Shown here in pieces: positions 17,147 to 26,185 of a stretch of DNA of 64,000 bases. The stretch covers positions 3,757,862-3,821,861 of the forward strand of contig NZ_AP018314.1 in NCBI RefSeq assembly GCF_002368075.1, written 5' to 3'. The first letter of the stretch is position 1, and each line of letters opens with the position of its first letter. The notes under the pieces were generated by a model. The model was not told the DNA's origin, searched no databases, and saw only the letters and a program-made list of their open reading frames with translations. Made by a program: the position numbers and the translations under genes. Source of the stretch: Sphaerospermopsis kisseleviana NIES-73 (GTDB taxonomy: Bacteria; Cyanobacteriota; Cyanobacteriia; Cyanobacteriales; Nostocaceae).

Positions 17147-17239
17147 CCAAAAACGGCTTAGGGCGCTGGATTGATGCGGGATTTGGTAAGATTAAAAACG
17201 GGAAACGAAACTTGAAAATTTGTAAAGAGGAGATTTACA

Positions 17240-17353
17240 GTGGTTGAACCCCTACTCTCAGGTATTGTTCTGGGTCTGATTTTCGTCACTCTTAGCGGAC
17301 TATTTTACGCTGCCTATAAGCAATACAAGCGTCCTACCGAGTTGGGCGGCTAA
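17240..17353 (+). CDS. petG: Cytochrome b6f complex subunit V
   Basis: A tiny gene of 37 codons with a GTG start, preceded by AGAGGAG at good spacing. The product begins [20 protein letters not shown] and ends [12 protein letters not shown]. It is a single membrane helix and matches PetG in length and sequence pattern along its whole length. Known role: PetG is a small subunit needed for stability of the thylakoid cytochrome b6f complex. It is divergent from cytM and followed by a palindromic hairpin at 17374-17400. Confidence 0.96.
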   Translation: MVEPLLSGIVLGLIFVTLSGLFYAAYKQYKRPTELGG

Positions 17354-17373
17354 GGGTTAACAGCTAGTTCTCG

Positions 17374-17400
17374 TAGGGGTTTAGCAATGCTAAACCCCTA
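17374..17400. terminator. Palindrome TAGGGGTTTAGC..., copy 1, after petG
   Basis: A perfect inverted repeat (TAGGGGTTTAGCA with T and its complement) 20 bp after petG. Identical or near-identical copies lie at 31189-31215 (after the DUF1517 gene) and 57677-57701 (between convergent genes), which suggests a REP-like element doubling as a transcription or RNA-end structure. Confidence 0.65.
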
Positions 17401-17557
17401 GTCACATATAGGCGTGTGTGTTTGTATATTAATTTTAATATGTCCGCCCAATCACTTACGATATAGCTGTTTAATTAGTAATTGTCCCCAATTACCAATT
17501 ACCAATTACCAATGACAAGTCTCAACATATATGATAAGTATTCAACCGTAGATGATA

Positions 17558-18115
17558 TCACTCGCTTTCCGATACTTCCATTGTTCTGTAAAAAGTTAGT
17601 GCTGTGTTGCCATAAACTTTTTGGCGGCTGATTTCCCAAGTTGGGATGATTGGTGGTGTAAAATTAGGACTATGTTCTACTGCTATTTCCCCTTGAGGAT
17701 CTAAAAGTTGATAGTGAGCGATCGCTTCTAAAACAGGCTCATATAAACCACTGGCATAAGGTGGATCAAAATATATTTTGTCAAATTTTTGACCTGATAA
17801 TTTTTTTAATTGTTGCAGGACATTTCCCCGCAATAATTGAAATTTTTGTTCATTATTCGCTATCTGCTGCCAATTTTGTTGAATAATGGCACAGGCTCGA
17901 CTTGACTGTTCAATTCCTACTACTAAACAGGCTCCCCTACATAAAGCCTCTGCACCCATTGAACCACTACCGGCACATAAATCTAACCAGCGACAATGAT
18001 CAATTTCTCCCTGCCAAATATTAAAAACGGCCTCCCGTACTCGCGCACTGGTGGGTCTAGTCTCTTGCCCTGGTAAAGTTTTTAACAGACGATTCCCGTA
18101 AATTCTTAAACTCAT
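17558..18115 (-). CDS. rsmD: 16S rRNA (guanine(966)-N(2))-methyltransferase RsmD
   Basis: A 185-residue SAM-dependent methyltransferase. The N-terminal RIYGNRLLKTLPGQETRPTS and REAVFNIW are RsmD-specific; SAM-binding LDLCAGSGSMGAEALCRGA (motif I) and catalytic DPPY in FDKIYFDPPYASG follow. It methylates G966 of 16S rRNA during 30S assembly. It sits downstream of hisH on the same strand, with an STRR (ttagtca) between them. Confidence 0.95.
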   Translation of the reverse strand: MSLRIYGNRLLKTLPGQETRPTSARVREAVFNIWQGEIDHCRWLDLCAGSGSMGAEALCRGACLVVGIEQSSRACAIIQQNWQQIANNEQKFQLLRGNVLQQLKKLSGQKFDKIYFDPPYASGLYEPVLEAIAHYQLLDPQGEIAVEHSPNFTPPIIPTWEISRQKVYGNTALTFYRTMEVSESE

Positions 18116-18198
18116 TAATTAGTCATTGATCATTAGTTATTAGTCATTAGTCATTAGTCATTAGACAACTGACGACTAACAAAGAAAGCAAATTTTTA

Positions 18199-18834
18199 TT
18201 AAGCAGGGATTTTTTCACGGACTTGAGCCACAAAATTAGATAAAACTTGCAATCCAATATTAGAGGATTTTTCGGGGTGGAATTGAACCGCCATGAGATT
18301 TTCATGAGCGATCGCTGCTGTCACAGTTTGACTACCATGAGTCACTGTTGCTGCTCTAATTTGCGGTTCAGTTGGTTCAACATAGTAGGAATGGACAAAA
18401 TAAACCCAAGGTTGATGGGGTAAATGTTCCCACAAAATGCTTCTTGGTTGAGTCAGTTGCAGTTGATTCCAACCCATGTGGGGAATAGCTATTCCTGGTT
18501 CTGGACGAAATCGCCGCACTTTTCCGCGCACTATTCCTAGTCCTGGTTGAGTTCCTTCGGCGCTAGATTCAAATAAAATTTGCAGTCCTAGACAAATACC
18601 TAAGAACGGTTTACCAGATGCGATCACATCTTTAATTGGTTGTTCTAAACCGCGTGAACGTAAATGTTGCATGGCAGGATCAAAAGCTCCCACTCCTGGC
18701 AAAACTATAGCATCTGCTTGTTCTAACTCCTTGGCAGAATAAGTTACTTTAGGAATTGCACCAGCTTTTTCTAAACCTTTACAGACTGAGTGCAAATTTC
18801 CCATATCATAATCTACGACCGCAATGACTGGCAT
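18199..18834 (-). CDS. hisH: Imidazole glycerol phosphate synthase, glutamine amidotransferase subunit
   Basis: A 211-residue class I amidotransferase supplying ammonia to HisF for histidine and AICAR synthesis. Catalytic triad visible: Cys in KPFLGICLGLQILF, His and Glu in MAVQFHPEKSS. The N-terminal VIAVVDYDMGNLHSVCKGLE and oxyanion VLPGVGAFDPAM also match. hisF is not adjacent, as usual in cyanobacteria, where his genes are dispersed. Confidence 0.96.
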   Translation of the reverse strand: MPVIAVVDYDMGNLHSVCKGLEKAGAIPKVTYSAKELEQADAIVLPGVGAFDPAMQHLRSRGLEQPIKDVIASGKPFLGICLGLQILFESSAEGTQPGLGIVRGKVRRFRPEPGIAIPHMGWNQLQLTQPRSILWEHLPHQPWVYFVHSYYVEPTEPQIRAATVTHGSQTVTAAIAHENLMAVQFHPEKSSNIGLQVLSNFVAQVREKIPA

Positions 18835-18909
18835 TTACTTGCTCCTTGTAAATTTATTAGGGAAGCATTTATATTCTAATTCTAAATAATATTCTAAATA
18901 ATATTTATT

Positions 18910-19506
18910 ATGCAGAAAAAAATATTATTAACTTCTTTTGACACTTGGCTGAGTGAACAACAGTCAAATTCTTCTGATGACTTGTTACTCGAACTAGCCA
19001 AAATGGCTGATATCTATCATGACTTAACTTTTTTGCGACGATTACCTGTAGATGTTGCCCTTGCCAGTTCTCGCGTCATTGCCAAAATCAATGAACTCAA
19101 ACCAGATTATGTTATCTGTTGTGGTATGGCTGCTAGTCGGCAAAATTTAAGTGTGGAAGTTGTTGCTAGTAGCGAGTCTATACAGACTACTGATATTTCA
19201 TTTAGAGATGGTGGAGAAAATTTTGGGATAATAACTTTGCACACAATTGTTAATGTTGAACAATTAATAGCTGAGACAGCGGCAGTTGAGATTAGTTACG
19301 ACTGTGGTAAATTTGTGTGCGAAGGTCTTTATTATTCAGTGTTGGACTACTTGAATCAATCTCAACTACCCATTCCTTGTATTTTTGTCCATGTTCCGAT
19401 TTTGCATCAAGAAAATTTGCTAGACATTCTTGCTGATTTTGTTTTAATCATGAATAATTTGGTTATTTTTGAATCAAGGGAACAGGGAACAGGGAATAGG
19501 GAATAG
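18910..19506 (+). CDS. Peptidase C15 (pyroglutamyl peptidase I)-like protein
   Basis: A 198-residue protein with C15 features: LLTSFDTW at the N-terminus, YVICCGMAASR, a possible catalytic Cys in SYDCGKFVCEGLYYSVLDYL and His in IFVHVP. The usual GFxPFGG start motif has decayed to SFDTWLSEQQ, so activity on N-terminal pyroglutamate is uncertain. The last residues (REQGTGNRE) and the TAG stop are encoded by gggaata/gggaaca heptamer repeats that have run into the gene. Confidence 0.7.
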   Translation: MQKKILLTSFDTWLSEQQSNSSDDLLLELAKMADIYHDLTFLRRLPVDVALASSRVIAKINELKPDYVICCGMAASRQNLSVEVVASSESIQTTDISFRDGGENFGIITLHTIVNVEQLIAETAAVEISYDCGKFVCEGLYYSVLDYLNQSQLPIPCIFVHVPILHQENLLDILADFVLIMNNLVIFESREQGTGNRE

Positions 19507-19651
19507 GGAATGGGGAATGGGGAACAGTAAATCATAAACTCCACTCACTAATAACTGTTAACTGTTAACTGTCACCTGTCACCAGTCACCAGTCACCAGT
19601 CCCCAGTCCCCAGTCCCCAGTCAGTTATAAATTTTGAATTTTAAATTTCCT

Positions 19652-21010
19652 ATGTTGTCAGCATTACTCGGTTTGACTCTCGCGCAAGCAACTCCAACCG
19701 CACCACCACCAGAAGAAGTGGTAATACCTCAAGAGGTGCGAGCTTTACCAGGCAGGTTGGATACTGTTCCAGTATTTAATAGTAATAGTCCAGAATTGGT
19801 ATTAAAGGAAGGTATTTTACTTTCTACCTTTCCTTCAGAGGATAAAAAAGTACCTACTGCACATTTAAACTTTCCTTTTCAGGGGCGGTTTGATGTCTTT
19901 TCCCATCATATTGCTAGAGCAGAACCACCAGAAGATTTACGTTCTCTTTACCACGGAATAATCTTACATAACCCTGGTACTACACCGGTAACTGTGAATA
20001 TATTGCAAGGTGCAAGTTATTTAAGTCAACCAGATGCACCTTTTTTACCATTAGATTCTTTTATTCCTAATGATGCGGGAAATGTGTTTGCAGGTCCGGG
20101 TAGTAGGGTGATGTCTGATATTTTGAGAGGGAGAAGACAAAATATTTTCCCAGCGCAAATAGTCATTCCTCCTGGGGAAAGTCAGATGTTGTTAAATTTA
20201 CCCATTCCCGTGCGAGAATTGACACCACCTTTAAATGGTCGTTCTACTTATATGCGTTTGCGGAGTAATGGGACGGTGTATGCTGCTAGTTTAGCGATGT
20301 TTGCAAAGAAAAATGCTGATGGTAGTGAACGAGTGCCAACTTTAGCAGAATGGGAAGATTTATTAAAGAATGGTGATTTATCCACACCGAGAGATAAAAC
20401 CCCGACTCCCATACAGGGAACTGGTAAACCTGCAATTTATGGAAGAGTTGCGGGTGTGTCCCGTGGGTCACAATGGCGATCGCTTTTAACAGATAATTCT
20501 AACAGCAGGTATTTAACTATTCCCCAACCTGGTCAAGCTTTTTCTTATGCTTTAAGTTCTTTACATGGGGGAACTTTTGGTACTGGTCAAATTCAAACAG
20601 CACCGATGTTAGTGCGTTATCCTGATACAGCTTATTTTGCACATGGTAATTATGGCATTCAATATATTTTAAGGTTGCCTTTGTTGAATAATTCCCAAAG
20701 TGCAAAAAATGTCACTGTATCTCTGCAAACTCCCATTAAAGAAAATGAGTTAACAAAATCAGGTTTAAGGTTTTTTACAACTCCTGCGCGTCAGGTTTTC
20801 TTTAGGGGAACTGTCCGAGTTCGTTATCGAGATGATCAGGGTAAACCGGCGACTAAGTTTGTACATTTAGTGCAAAAAAGAGGTGAACCTGGTCAACCTT
20901 TGGTGTCTTTAAATATGAAACCAGGGGATAATTCTTGGGTAGAGGTTGATTTTCTTTATCCTCCTGATGCTTCTCCTCCGCAGGTTTTGACGGTTGCGAC
21001 ACAGGAGTAA
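19652..21010 (+). CDS. Secreted DUF3370 protein
   Basis: From the ATG at 19652 (MLSALLGLTLAQATPT) the product is 452 residues; a TTG 18 bp upstream is an alternative. The short hydrophobic N-terminus followed by a Thr/Pro stretch suggests export. The body has many beta-strands and cyanobacterial DUF3370 landmarks such as YHGIILHNPGTTPVTVNILQ, GPGSRVMSDILRGRR and VVIPPGESQML-like segments. Function is unknown; probably a cell-surface or periplasmic protein. It is followed at once by a 13-unit heptamer array. Confidence 0.82.
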   Translation: MLSALLGLTLAQATPTAPPPEEVVIPQEVRALPGRLDTVPVFNSNSPELVLKEGILLSTFPSEDKKVPTAHLNFPFQGRFDVFSHHIARAEPPEDLRSLYHGIILHNPGTTPVTVNILQGASYLSQPDAPFLPLDSFIPNDAGNVFAGPGSRVMSDILRGRRQNIFPAQIVIPPGESQMLLNLPIPVRELTPPLNGRSTYMRLRSNGTVYAASLAMFAKKNADGSERVPTLAEWEDLLKNGDLSTPRDKTPTPIQGTGKPAIYGRVAGVSRGSQWRSLLTDNSNSRYLTIPQPGQAFSYALSSLHGGTFGTGQIQTAPMLVRYPDTAYFAHGNYGIQYILRLPLLNNSQSAKNVTVSLQTPIKENELTKSGLRFFTTPARQVFFRGTVRVRYRDDQGKPATKFVHLVQKRGEPGQPLVSLNMKPGDNSWVEVDFLYPPDASPPQVLTVATQE

Positions 21011-21013
21011 TTT

Positions 21014-21104
21014 AGGTGACAGGTGACAGGTGACAGGTGACAGGTGACAGGTGACAGGTGACAGGTGACAGGTGACAGGTGACAGGTGACAGGTGACAGG
21101 TGAC
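21014..21104. repeat. STRR: thirteen aggtgac heptamers
   Basis: Thirteen perfect tandem copies beginning 3 bp after the DUF3370 stop codon. This is the longest perfect heptamer array in the window. Confidence 0.95.
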
Positions 21105-21146
21105 AGTAAATAGTTCATTACTTATTACCTATTCTCGTTATTCTCG

Positions 21147-21168
21147 TTCCCAGTCTCCAGACTGGGAA
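21147..21168. repeat. REP-like palindrome (TTCCCAGTCT-CC-AGACTGGGAA)
   Basis: A perfect 10-bp stem with a 2-nt loop, in the gap 21011-21356 between DUF3370 and the insertion sequence. It is followed by a tcaggatgtccaggattt-type dispersed repeat. No gene is seen. Confidence 0.7.
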
Positions 21169-21296
21169 TGCAGTTTTAGAGTCCTTGACTCTACTATAAA
21201 CGTTTTTTGTCAGAATCAGGATGTCCAGGATTTGAGGATTTACAGGATTAAAGGATTTTCGGTTTAGTCTTTAGTGCTTGGTGCGATCGCTTTGCT

Positions 21297-22819
21297 CTGG
21301 ACTTTAGACTAAAAGAGAGCGATCATTAGTGAAAGGGACTGCAAAAAAATCAAGGGATGCCTGTAAGAACAGACACCCCCATAGCGGAAAATGAAAAAAG
21401 CACAACCAATTCTCATATAACCGCTATGGATGTTTTTACACAACTTATGGAATTCCGTCAAGCAGCTGATGATTGTTTATGTAGGGCAAAAGACGCAACA
21501 TTTGAAATGACGGATGCAATATTGCTGACACGCAACGCCTACAGTCTGGCAGACTTATCACTGTCTCCAGTATTTCGTCGTAAGTGGTCAAGTATCTATG
21601 AAACAACACAGGATACCAGACCACAACGCAATAAATTGATGAAACTGTACAATCAAAAGATACCAAAACAAGGACGTATAATTTTGGGAGGAGACCACAC
21701 AGCGTGGTCAAGACCAGATGCTCCCACCCTGAAAGAGAGAACCTACGAACACTATGCCCAAGGAGGAAAAGGAGGTCATCCTGTTACCCCTGGATACGGA
21801 TACAGTACCATAGCGTGGATACCAGAAACAGAAGGGAGTTGGGCATGACCACTCAGACATGAAAGAATTACAAGTTGGGAAAATCCTATAGACAAGGCGG
21901 TATGGCAGTTAAAACAGGTATGTCAAGAATTACCATCAAGACCAATCACACTATGGGACATTGAATACGGATGTGCGCCATTCGTAATCAAAACGGCTGA
22001 GATTAATGCAGATAAACTGATGCGCTTGCGTTCCAACCTGTGTTTATGGGGAGAACCACCACAATATTCAGGTCGGGGAAAACCAAGAATACACGGTGAT
22101 AAATTTAAACTCAATGATGAAAGTACCTGGTCTGACCCAGAACAAACTATTGAACTTGAAGATAACAAACTGGGTAGGGTGAGGATTCGTCTGTGGACAA
22201 AAAAGCATTTTCGTCTTTCTCCACACCATCCGATGTCAATTATACTGGTGGAAAGACTTCAAATTGATGGTTCACCACGAGTTCTTAAACCAATGTGGTT
22301 GGCTTTTGTCGGTGAAGAAATGCCACCTCTAAATGAAGTTTGGAAACTGTACTTGCGACGCTTTGCTGTTGACCATTGGTATCGGTTTATTAAACAACGC
22401 TTGCATTGGACGCTACCAAAATTATCAACTCCCCAACAATGTGACCGACGGAGTGACTTAATGCCGCTCATCACTTGGGAGTTATAGCTGGGTCGTGATA
22501 TCGTCAATGATCATCCTCTCCCGTGGCAGAAACAAATCACTAAACTTACCCCTGGAAGGGTTGCACAAGCGATGCCTGGGATTTTAGTCAGGGTTTCCAC
22601 TCCTGCCCAACCGCCAAAACCACGGGGTAAATCTCCCGGTTGGAAGACCGGACAGAACAGACAACGTAGAATTCGCTATCCTATCGTTAAAAAGCGTACT
22701 TTACCTTCACGTAAAGCCCAGCCAAAAACTGCTTGATTTCTCATTTTTTGAATTTTTTACTTTGCTTTTTTTCAACTCAGCTTCCCTGAGTCATTTTGTG
22801 TTTTTAGTCTAAAGTTCAG
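21297..22819 (+). mobile_element. Decayed insertion sequence with 18-bp terminal inverted repeats
   Basis: The left end CTGGACTTTAGACTAAAA (21297-21314) and the complement of the right end, CTGAACTTTAGACTAAAA (22802-22819), differ at one base and bracket a single transposase frame. Total length is 1523 bp. No flanking target duplication is evident (TTGCT on the left, TTTTA on the right), which fits an old or rearranged copy. Confidence 0.8.
21357..22736 (+). pseudogene. DDE transposase gene with two in-frame stop codons
   Basis: One reading frame of 459 codons runs the length of the element but is cut by TGA at 21846-21848 and TAG at 22485-22487; no frameshift is needed. Segment 1 (to codon 163) has MDVFTQLMEFRQAADDCLC and GGDHTAWSRPDAPTL. 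Segment 2 has ITLWDIEYGCAPFVIKTAEI, MRLRSNLCLWGEPP and FAVDHWYRFIKQRLHW. Segment 3 is the basic tail (KSPGWKTGQNRQRRIRYP). This resembles the NF041680-type, IS4-like transposases common in Nostocales. It is probably inactive unless the stops are suppressed. Confidence 0.85.
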
Positions 22820-23016
22820 TTTTAAGACAACCTCTAGGAGAGCCATTATTTTTCCCTATTCCCAGCATTTATTTGCATAATAGCGATTGACAAGTAGAAT
22901 AAAAGACACTAACTAACGAATTTGCGGCTTGTGGAAAAAATTCATGTAGCTAAAAAGACGTTAGGCTAGATGCGATGGGTGAAATATTTATACCTATTGC
23001 CTGGAAATAACAACCC

Positions 23017-23706
23017 ATGCTAACAAAAACACCAAACACCAGCAGCGAATTGGCCACCAACTTATTAGTCCATTATAGTTTTGACCTCAATGGGTATAGT
23101 GCCAGTGAGTTAATTAACCATTGGCGAAAAGACTACCCGCTTGATTGGCTACATTTAGCAGTTATTGAAGCTCTGTATCAAGGACGCTATAAAGCGATAT
23201 CAGTACAACAAATATTAACCTTTTGGCAAAGGCGTGGGCAGGTGTCTCATCATTTCAACATGGAATTTGAACGGATGATTTGTAGCAAATTTCCAGAAAG
23301 TCTAACCAAAACATCTGCACCCGTTTTACCAGCCATACCACAAGCAACGCCAATGCACCCAGCCAAGACGACCCAAAAATTACCTGCTTCATCTAGTAAT
23401 TATTACATCGAGAGTCACACTGCATCAGGATATCAAGCAGATCAAGAACAACAAGTTCGAGCATTAACAACCCCCTCGTTTAAAGTTGCTGCGGATACCA
23501 GTAAGAGACAGTTAGCCGCATCTGTGAGTCAAAAGCTCATGACTCAGGGAAGTTTATCTACACCTAAGGAACTACCCCAATTAATGCCAGCAAATGCCAA
23601 TAATCCCCCAATTGGACAATTTACTCCCCAAAGGAGCGATCGCTCTGATTCCTTTACATCTAAACTCAAAGCCATGACTAGCGAACAGCCAGAATTTACT
23701 ATTTAG
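23017..23706 (+). CDS. Conserved-looking hypothetical protein with an N-terminal helical domain
   Basis: The protein has 229 residues. Residues 10-90 (LLVHYSFDLNGYSASELINH, then WRKDYPLDWLHLAVIEALYQ and SVQQILTFWQRRGQ) look like a compact helical or winged-helix domain. The rest (90-229) is Pro/Ala/Thr/Gln-rich low complexity, ending SFTSKLKAMTSEQPEFTI. No signal peptide or catalytic motif is seen. I do not recognise a named family. A possible -35 TTGACA lies at 22888-22893 with TAACTA 17 bp downstream. The gene follows the insertion sequence and precedes a repeat-stuffed element. Confidence 0.7.
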   Translation: MLTKTPNTSSELATNLLVHYSFDLNGYSASELINHWRKDYPLDWLHLAVIEALYQGRYKAISVQQILTFWQRRGQVSHHFNMEFERMICSKFPESLTKTSAPVLPAIPQATPMHPAKTTQKLPASSSNYYIESHTASGYQADQEQQVRALTTPSFKVAADTSKRQLAASVSQKLMTQGSLSTPKELPQLMPANANNPPIGQFTPQRSDRSDSFTSKLKAMTSEQPEFTI

Positions 23707-23781
23707 GGGACTGGTGATTGGTGATTGGTGATTGGTGACTGGGGAAGATTAATAACCCAATGCCCAATGCCCAATGCCCAA

Positions 23782-24305
23782 TTAATTAGGGTTTGCTGAT
23801 AGCGTAGCGTGGCGTTAGCCATATAAATCCGAAAACTTTACAGGTAAAGGGTTTTAGCTATTTTGACTTGTACTGAGCGACTTGTACTGAGCGACTTGTA
23901 CTGAGCGACTTGTACTGAGCCTGTCCTGAGCCTGTCCTGAGCCTGTCCTGAGCCTGTCCTGAGCCTGTCCTGAGCCTGTCCTGAGCCTGTCCTGAGCCTG
24001 TCCTGAGCCTGTCCTGAGCCTGTCCTGAGCGGTGTCGAAGGGCGGTGTCGAAGGGCGGTGTCGAAGGGCGGTGTCGAAGGGCGGTGTCGAAGGGCGCAGT
24101 CGAAGGGCGCAGTCGAAGGGCGCAGTCGAATAAGCCGAAGTGCTTTCAAAAAGTGCCAGCTTTTATGAGGTGGCAACTGAAAAACCTTGCACTTAATTCC
24201 TACTTAAAGAAAAAATCGTTCCTATCCAACTCTTGAAACTGTCACCGTGGCGTAGCACCTGTCACCTAGCCTTCACAGATAACTTTTTCAGCAAACCCTA
24301 ATTAA
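23782..24305. mobile_element. 524-bp inverted-repeat element stuffed with tandem arrays
   Basis: Both ends are the perfect 18-bp inverted repeat TTAATTAGGGTTTGCTGA (23782-23799, complement at 24288-24305). Reading the outer TTAA as a target duplication is possible but ambiguous because it is palindromic. The interior holds three adjacent tandem arrays (23865-24130). The right end overlaps the 3' end of the beta-helix gene and supplies its TAG stop. With a tgcccaa/gattggt STRR run it fills the gap 23707-24297. No gene is accepted within. Confidence 0.75.
23865..24130. repeat. Nested tandem arrays: 14 bp x4, 11 bp x10, 13 bp x7.7
   Basis: GACTTGTACTGAGC occurs four times (23865-23920), CTGTCCTGAGC ten times (23921-24030), then GGTGTCGAAGGGC five times and its variant GCAGTCGAAGGGC two and two-thirds times (24031-24130). 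The units abut and look like pieces of one dispersed palindromic sequence (related to CCCTTCGACTACGCTCAGG at 12174), each amplified separately. Long ORFs across the arrays are artefacts of the repeats. Confidence 0.95.
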
Positions 24306-25986
24306 GAGGCTGAATAATGCCTCTCAAACCCATGCTACTCAAGGTTTGAACCATTTGATTAGCACTATCTTGACTGCTAAAAACGCCCACTTGCATGACT
24401 CTGCGACCTTGTAAGACTCTGGAAAAAGCATCAGGAACTATTGAACGCACTAATTCCTGTTGTGAGTCACTGATAACCGGCACTACAACCCGATAACGTA
24501 CACCCGGACGAGTATTTGTATAGCTTCTGGGTGCTGTGGCTATTCTAGAATTACTAATAGTTTTTGGGTTATCGGGTTGTTGATTTCTCATAAGTTGAGG
24601 TGCAACAAACTCAATAACCCCTGGTTCAACCTGCACATAATTTAATTCCGATGTGTTTTGGGAATTATTTCTGGGCAAAGAACCCTGTCCGTTAACATTG
24701 GTAGTTGGTAGCTGTGGTGATTGACCTGATTGACTATTTGGGCGTGTATTTCCGCTACTCGATAAAATCACGCGAGATGGGTTAAATTTTTGGGGAATGT
24801 TGGCAGCAGCAAAAACTATTTCTGTTTCTGTAGCTATTTCCTCTACAGGTACAGAAGTAGGTGGAGAATTTCTGACTATTGGTGCTGTTGTGCCGCTAGT
24901 ATCTACATTGCCGCTAATGCGATTTTTGTTGAGGTTATTGCCAGCAGCATAAACTACTTGTTTAGCAGCTTTGGCGTTAATATCATAACGACGATTATTT
25001 CTAAATTCATTACCACCCGGTTCTCTGCTATTACCTAAATCTGGTGTAGCTTGGGCAATGACTACTAAACCATCTTCTTGACTGCCTTGAATGAGATTAT
25101 TCCGCAAAACTGGGCTAGTATTGGCTTGAACTACAATCCCTGATCTATTGTCTAAAATCTGATTACCAACCACTACGGGAGCCGCATTTTGGGCAATGTT
25201 AATCCCAAAACCGGTACTTTGAAAGAGATTTTCCCTAATTTCAGGACGGGCATCACCAGAAATTGTAATTCCATTAGCACCATTACCCTGAAAATAATTT
25301 TTGCGAATGCTGGGAGTAGCATTACCAGTGATGGAAATTCCATCTTGGGTATTGCTGGTAAAGGTGTTTTCCTCAACTACCGTATTAGCAAATTCAATCC
25401 ATAAACCATAACCACGGCTGTTAGAGTTGGTGACAGTAACACCGCTTAAACTGGCTTGATTTGCACCTACAATGGCTACGTTTTGACGGCCAAAGCTGCG
25501 ACTGAGATAGTCACCACCACCAACAATATTTACTCCTTTGCCTTTTTTACCAATATTTCCTTGAATAGCTACACCTGGTTTGATGATTAAGGGAAATACT
25601 TCTCCTGTGTTGGCGCTGTATGTACCAGTAGCCAGCATAATCACAGTATTTGATTGTGCTAGTTGCAAAGCTTGAGTAATTGTCCCAAAAGGAGCGTTTC
25701 GACTACCATTCCCATTTTGGTCATTGCCGATACTGGGGTTGACAAACAGCAGGTTAACTTGAGAAATTGTACTCTCATCGTTAAATTTCTGTTCTGATCT
25801 GATGGTAATCTGAGCAATGGCGCTGCTAAAATTTGTGTCTAAAAGTGCTATACTTCCTATTCCTAAAGCAACGCTCACACTTAATATTGAGGTGGGCAGA
25901 ACTGAAGGTTTAAGTAGGTAGGAGCAAATCCGCTTTTGTAAAGGGATATTTGGTAGACGCTTATGAAACTCTTGAAGGGGAGGCAT
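24298..25986 (-). CDS. Exported parallel beta-helix (DUF1565-like) protein with SPOR-like end
   Basis: From MPPLQEFHKRLPN (ATG at 25986) the product is 562 residues; nine residues more are possible. An N-terminal hydrophobic segment (VLPTSILSVSVALGIGSIAL) suggests export. Residues about 85-330 carry DUF1565 and right-handed beta-helix repeats (NPSIGNDQNGNGSRNAPFGT, TPSIRKNYFQGNGANGITIS and similar rungs). A Ser/Asn/Gln-rich linker leads to a C-terminal SPOR-like module (VMQVGVFSSQDSANQMVQTL). Likely located at the envelope and possibly binding polysaccharide. The final codons and stop lie in the inverted repeat of the adjacent element. Confidence 0.82.
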   Translation of the reverse strand: MPPLQEFHKRLPNIPLQKRICSYLLKPSVLPTSILSVSVALGIGSIALLDTNFSSAIAQITIRSEQKFNDESTISQVNLLFVNPSIGNDQNGNGSRNAPFGTITQALQLAQSNTVIMLATGTYSANTGEVFPLIIKPGVAIQGNIGKKGKGVNIVGGGDYLSRSFGRQNVAIVGANQASLSGVTVTNSNSRGYGLWIEFANTVVEENTFTSNTQDGISITGNATPSIRKNYFQGNGANGITISGDARPEIRENLFQSTGFGINIAQNAAPVVVGNQILDNRSGIVVQANTSPVLRNNLIQGSQEDGLVVIAQATPDLGNSREPGGNEFRNNRRYDINAKAAKQVVYAAGNNLNKNRISGNVDTSGTTAPIVRNSPPTSVPVEEIATETEIVFAAANIPQKFNPSRVILSSSGNTRPNSQSGQSPQLPTTNVNGQGSLPRNNSQNTSELNYVQVEPGVIEFVAPQLMRNQQPDNPKTISNSRIATAPRSYTNTRPGVRYRVVVPVISDSQQELVRSIVPDAFSRVLQGRRVMQVGVFSSQDSANQMVQTLSSMGLRGIIQPLN

Positions 25987-26185
25987 AAACTTTATATAAC
26001 TCCTGAAAAACACACAAATGATTTTTATCCGCTCAACCAGTCTTGTCCATAATATTCTTATTTTTCACCCAGTGCCTGTTTTTGATCCGGGTAAATTTAG
26101 TCAATTTTTCACAAAAAACCGCAAAGATGCAGATATTATTTAAGAGGCTGGATGTTTCTGTGAGACTACAAGCAAGGTTATTTTA

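Noticed and set aside
23865..24130. Possible CRISPR array
   Set aside because: Units are 11-14 bp, directly abutting with no spacers; no cas genes in the window. The heptamer arrays fail for the same reasons.
23838..24236. ORFs of 112 and 63 codons on opposite strands
   Set aside because: Products are pure peptide repeats from the 11- and 13-bp tandem arrays.
26014..26185. TPP riboswitch before thiE
   Set aside because: No CTGAGA-type THI-box core in the leader.
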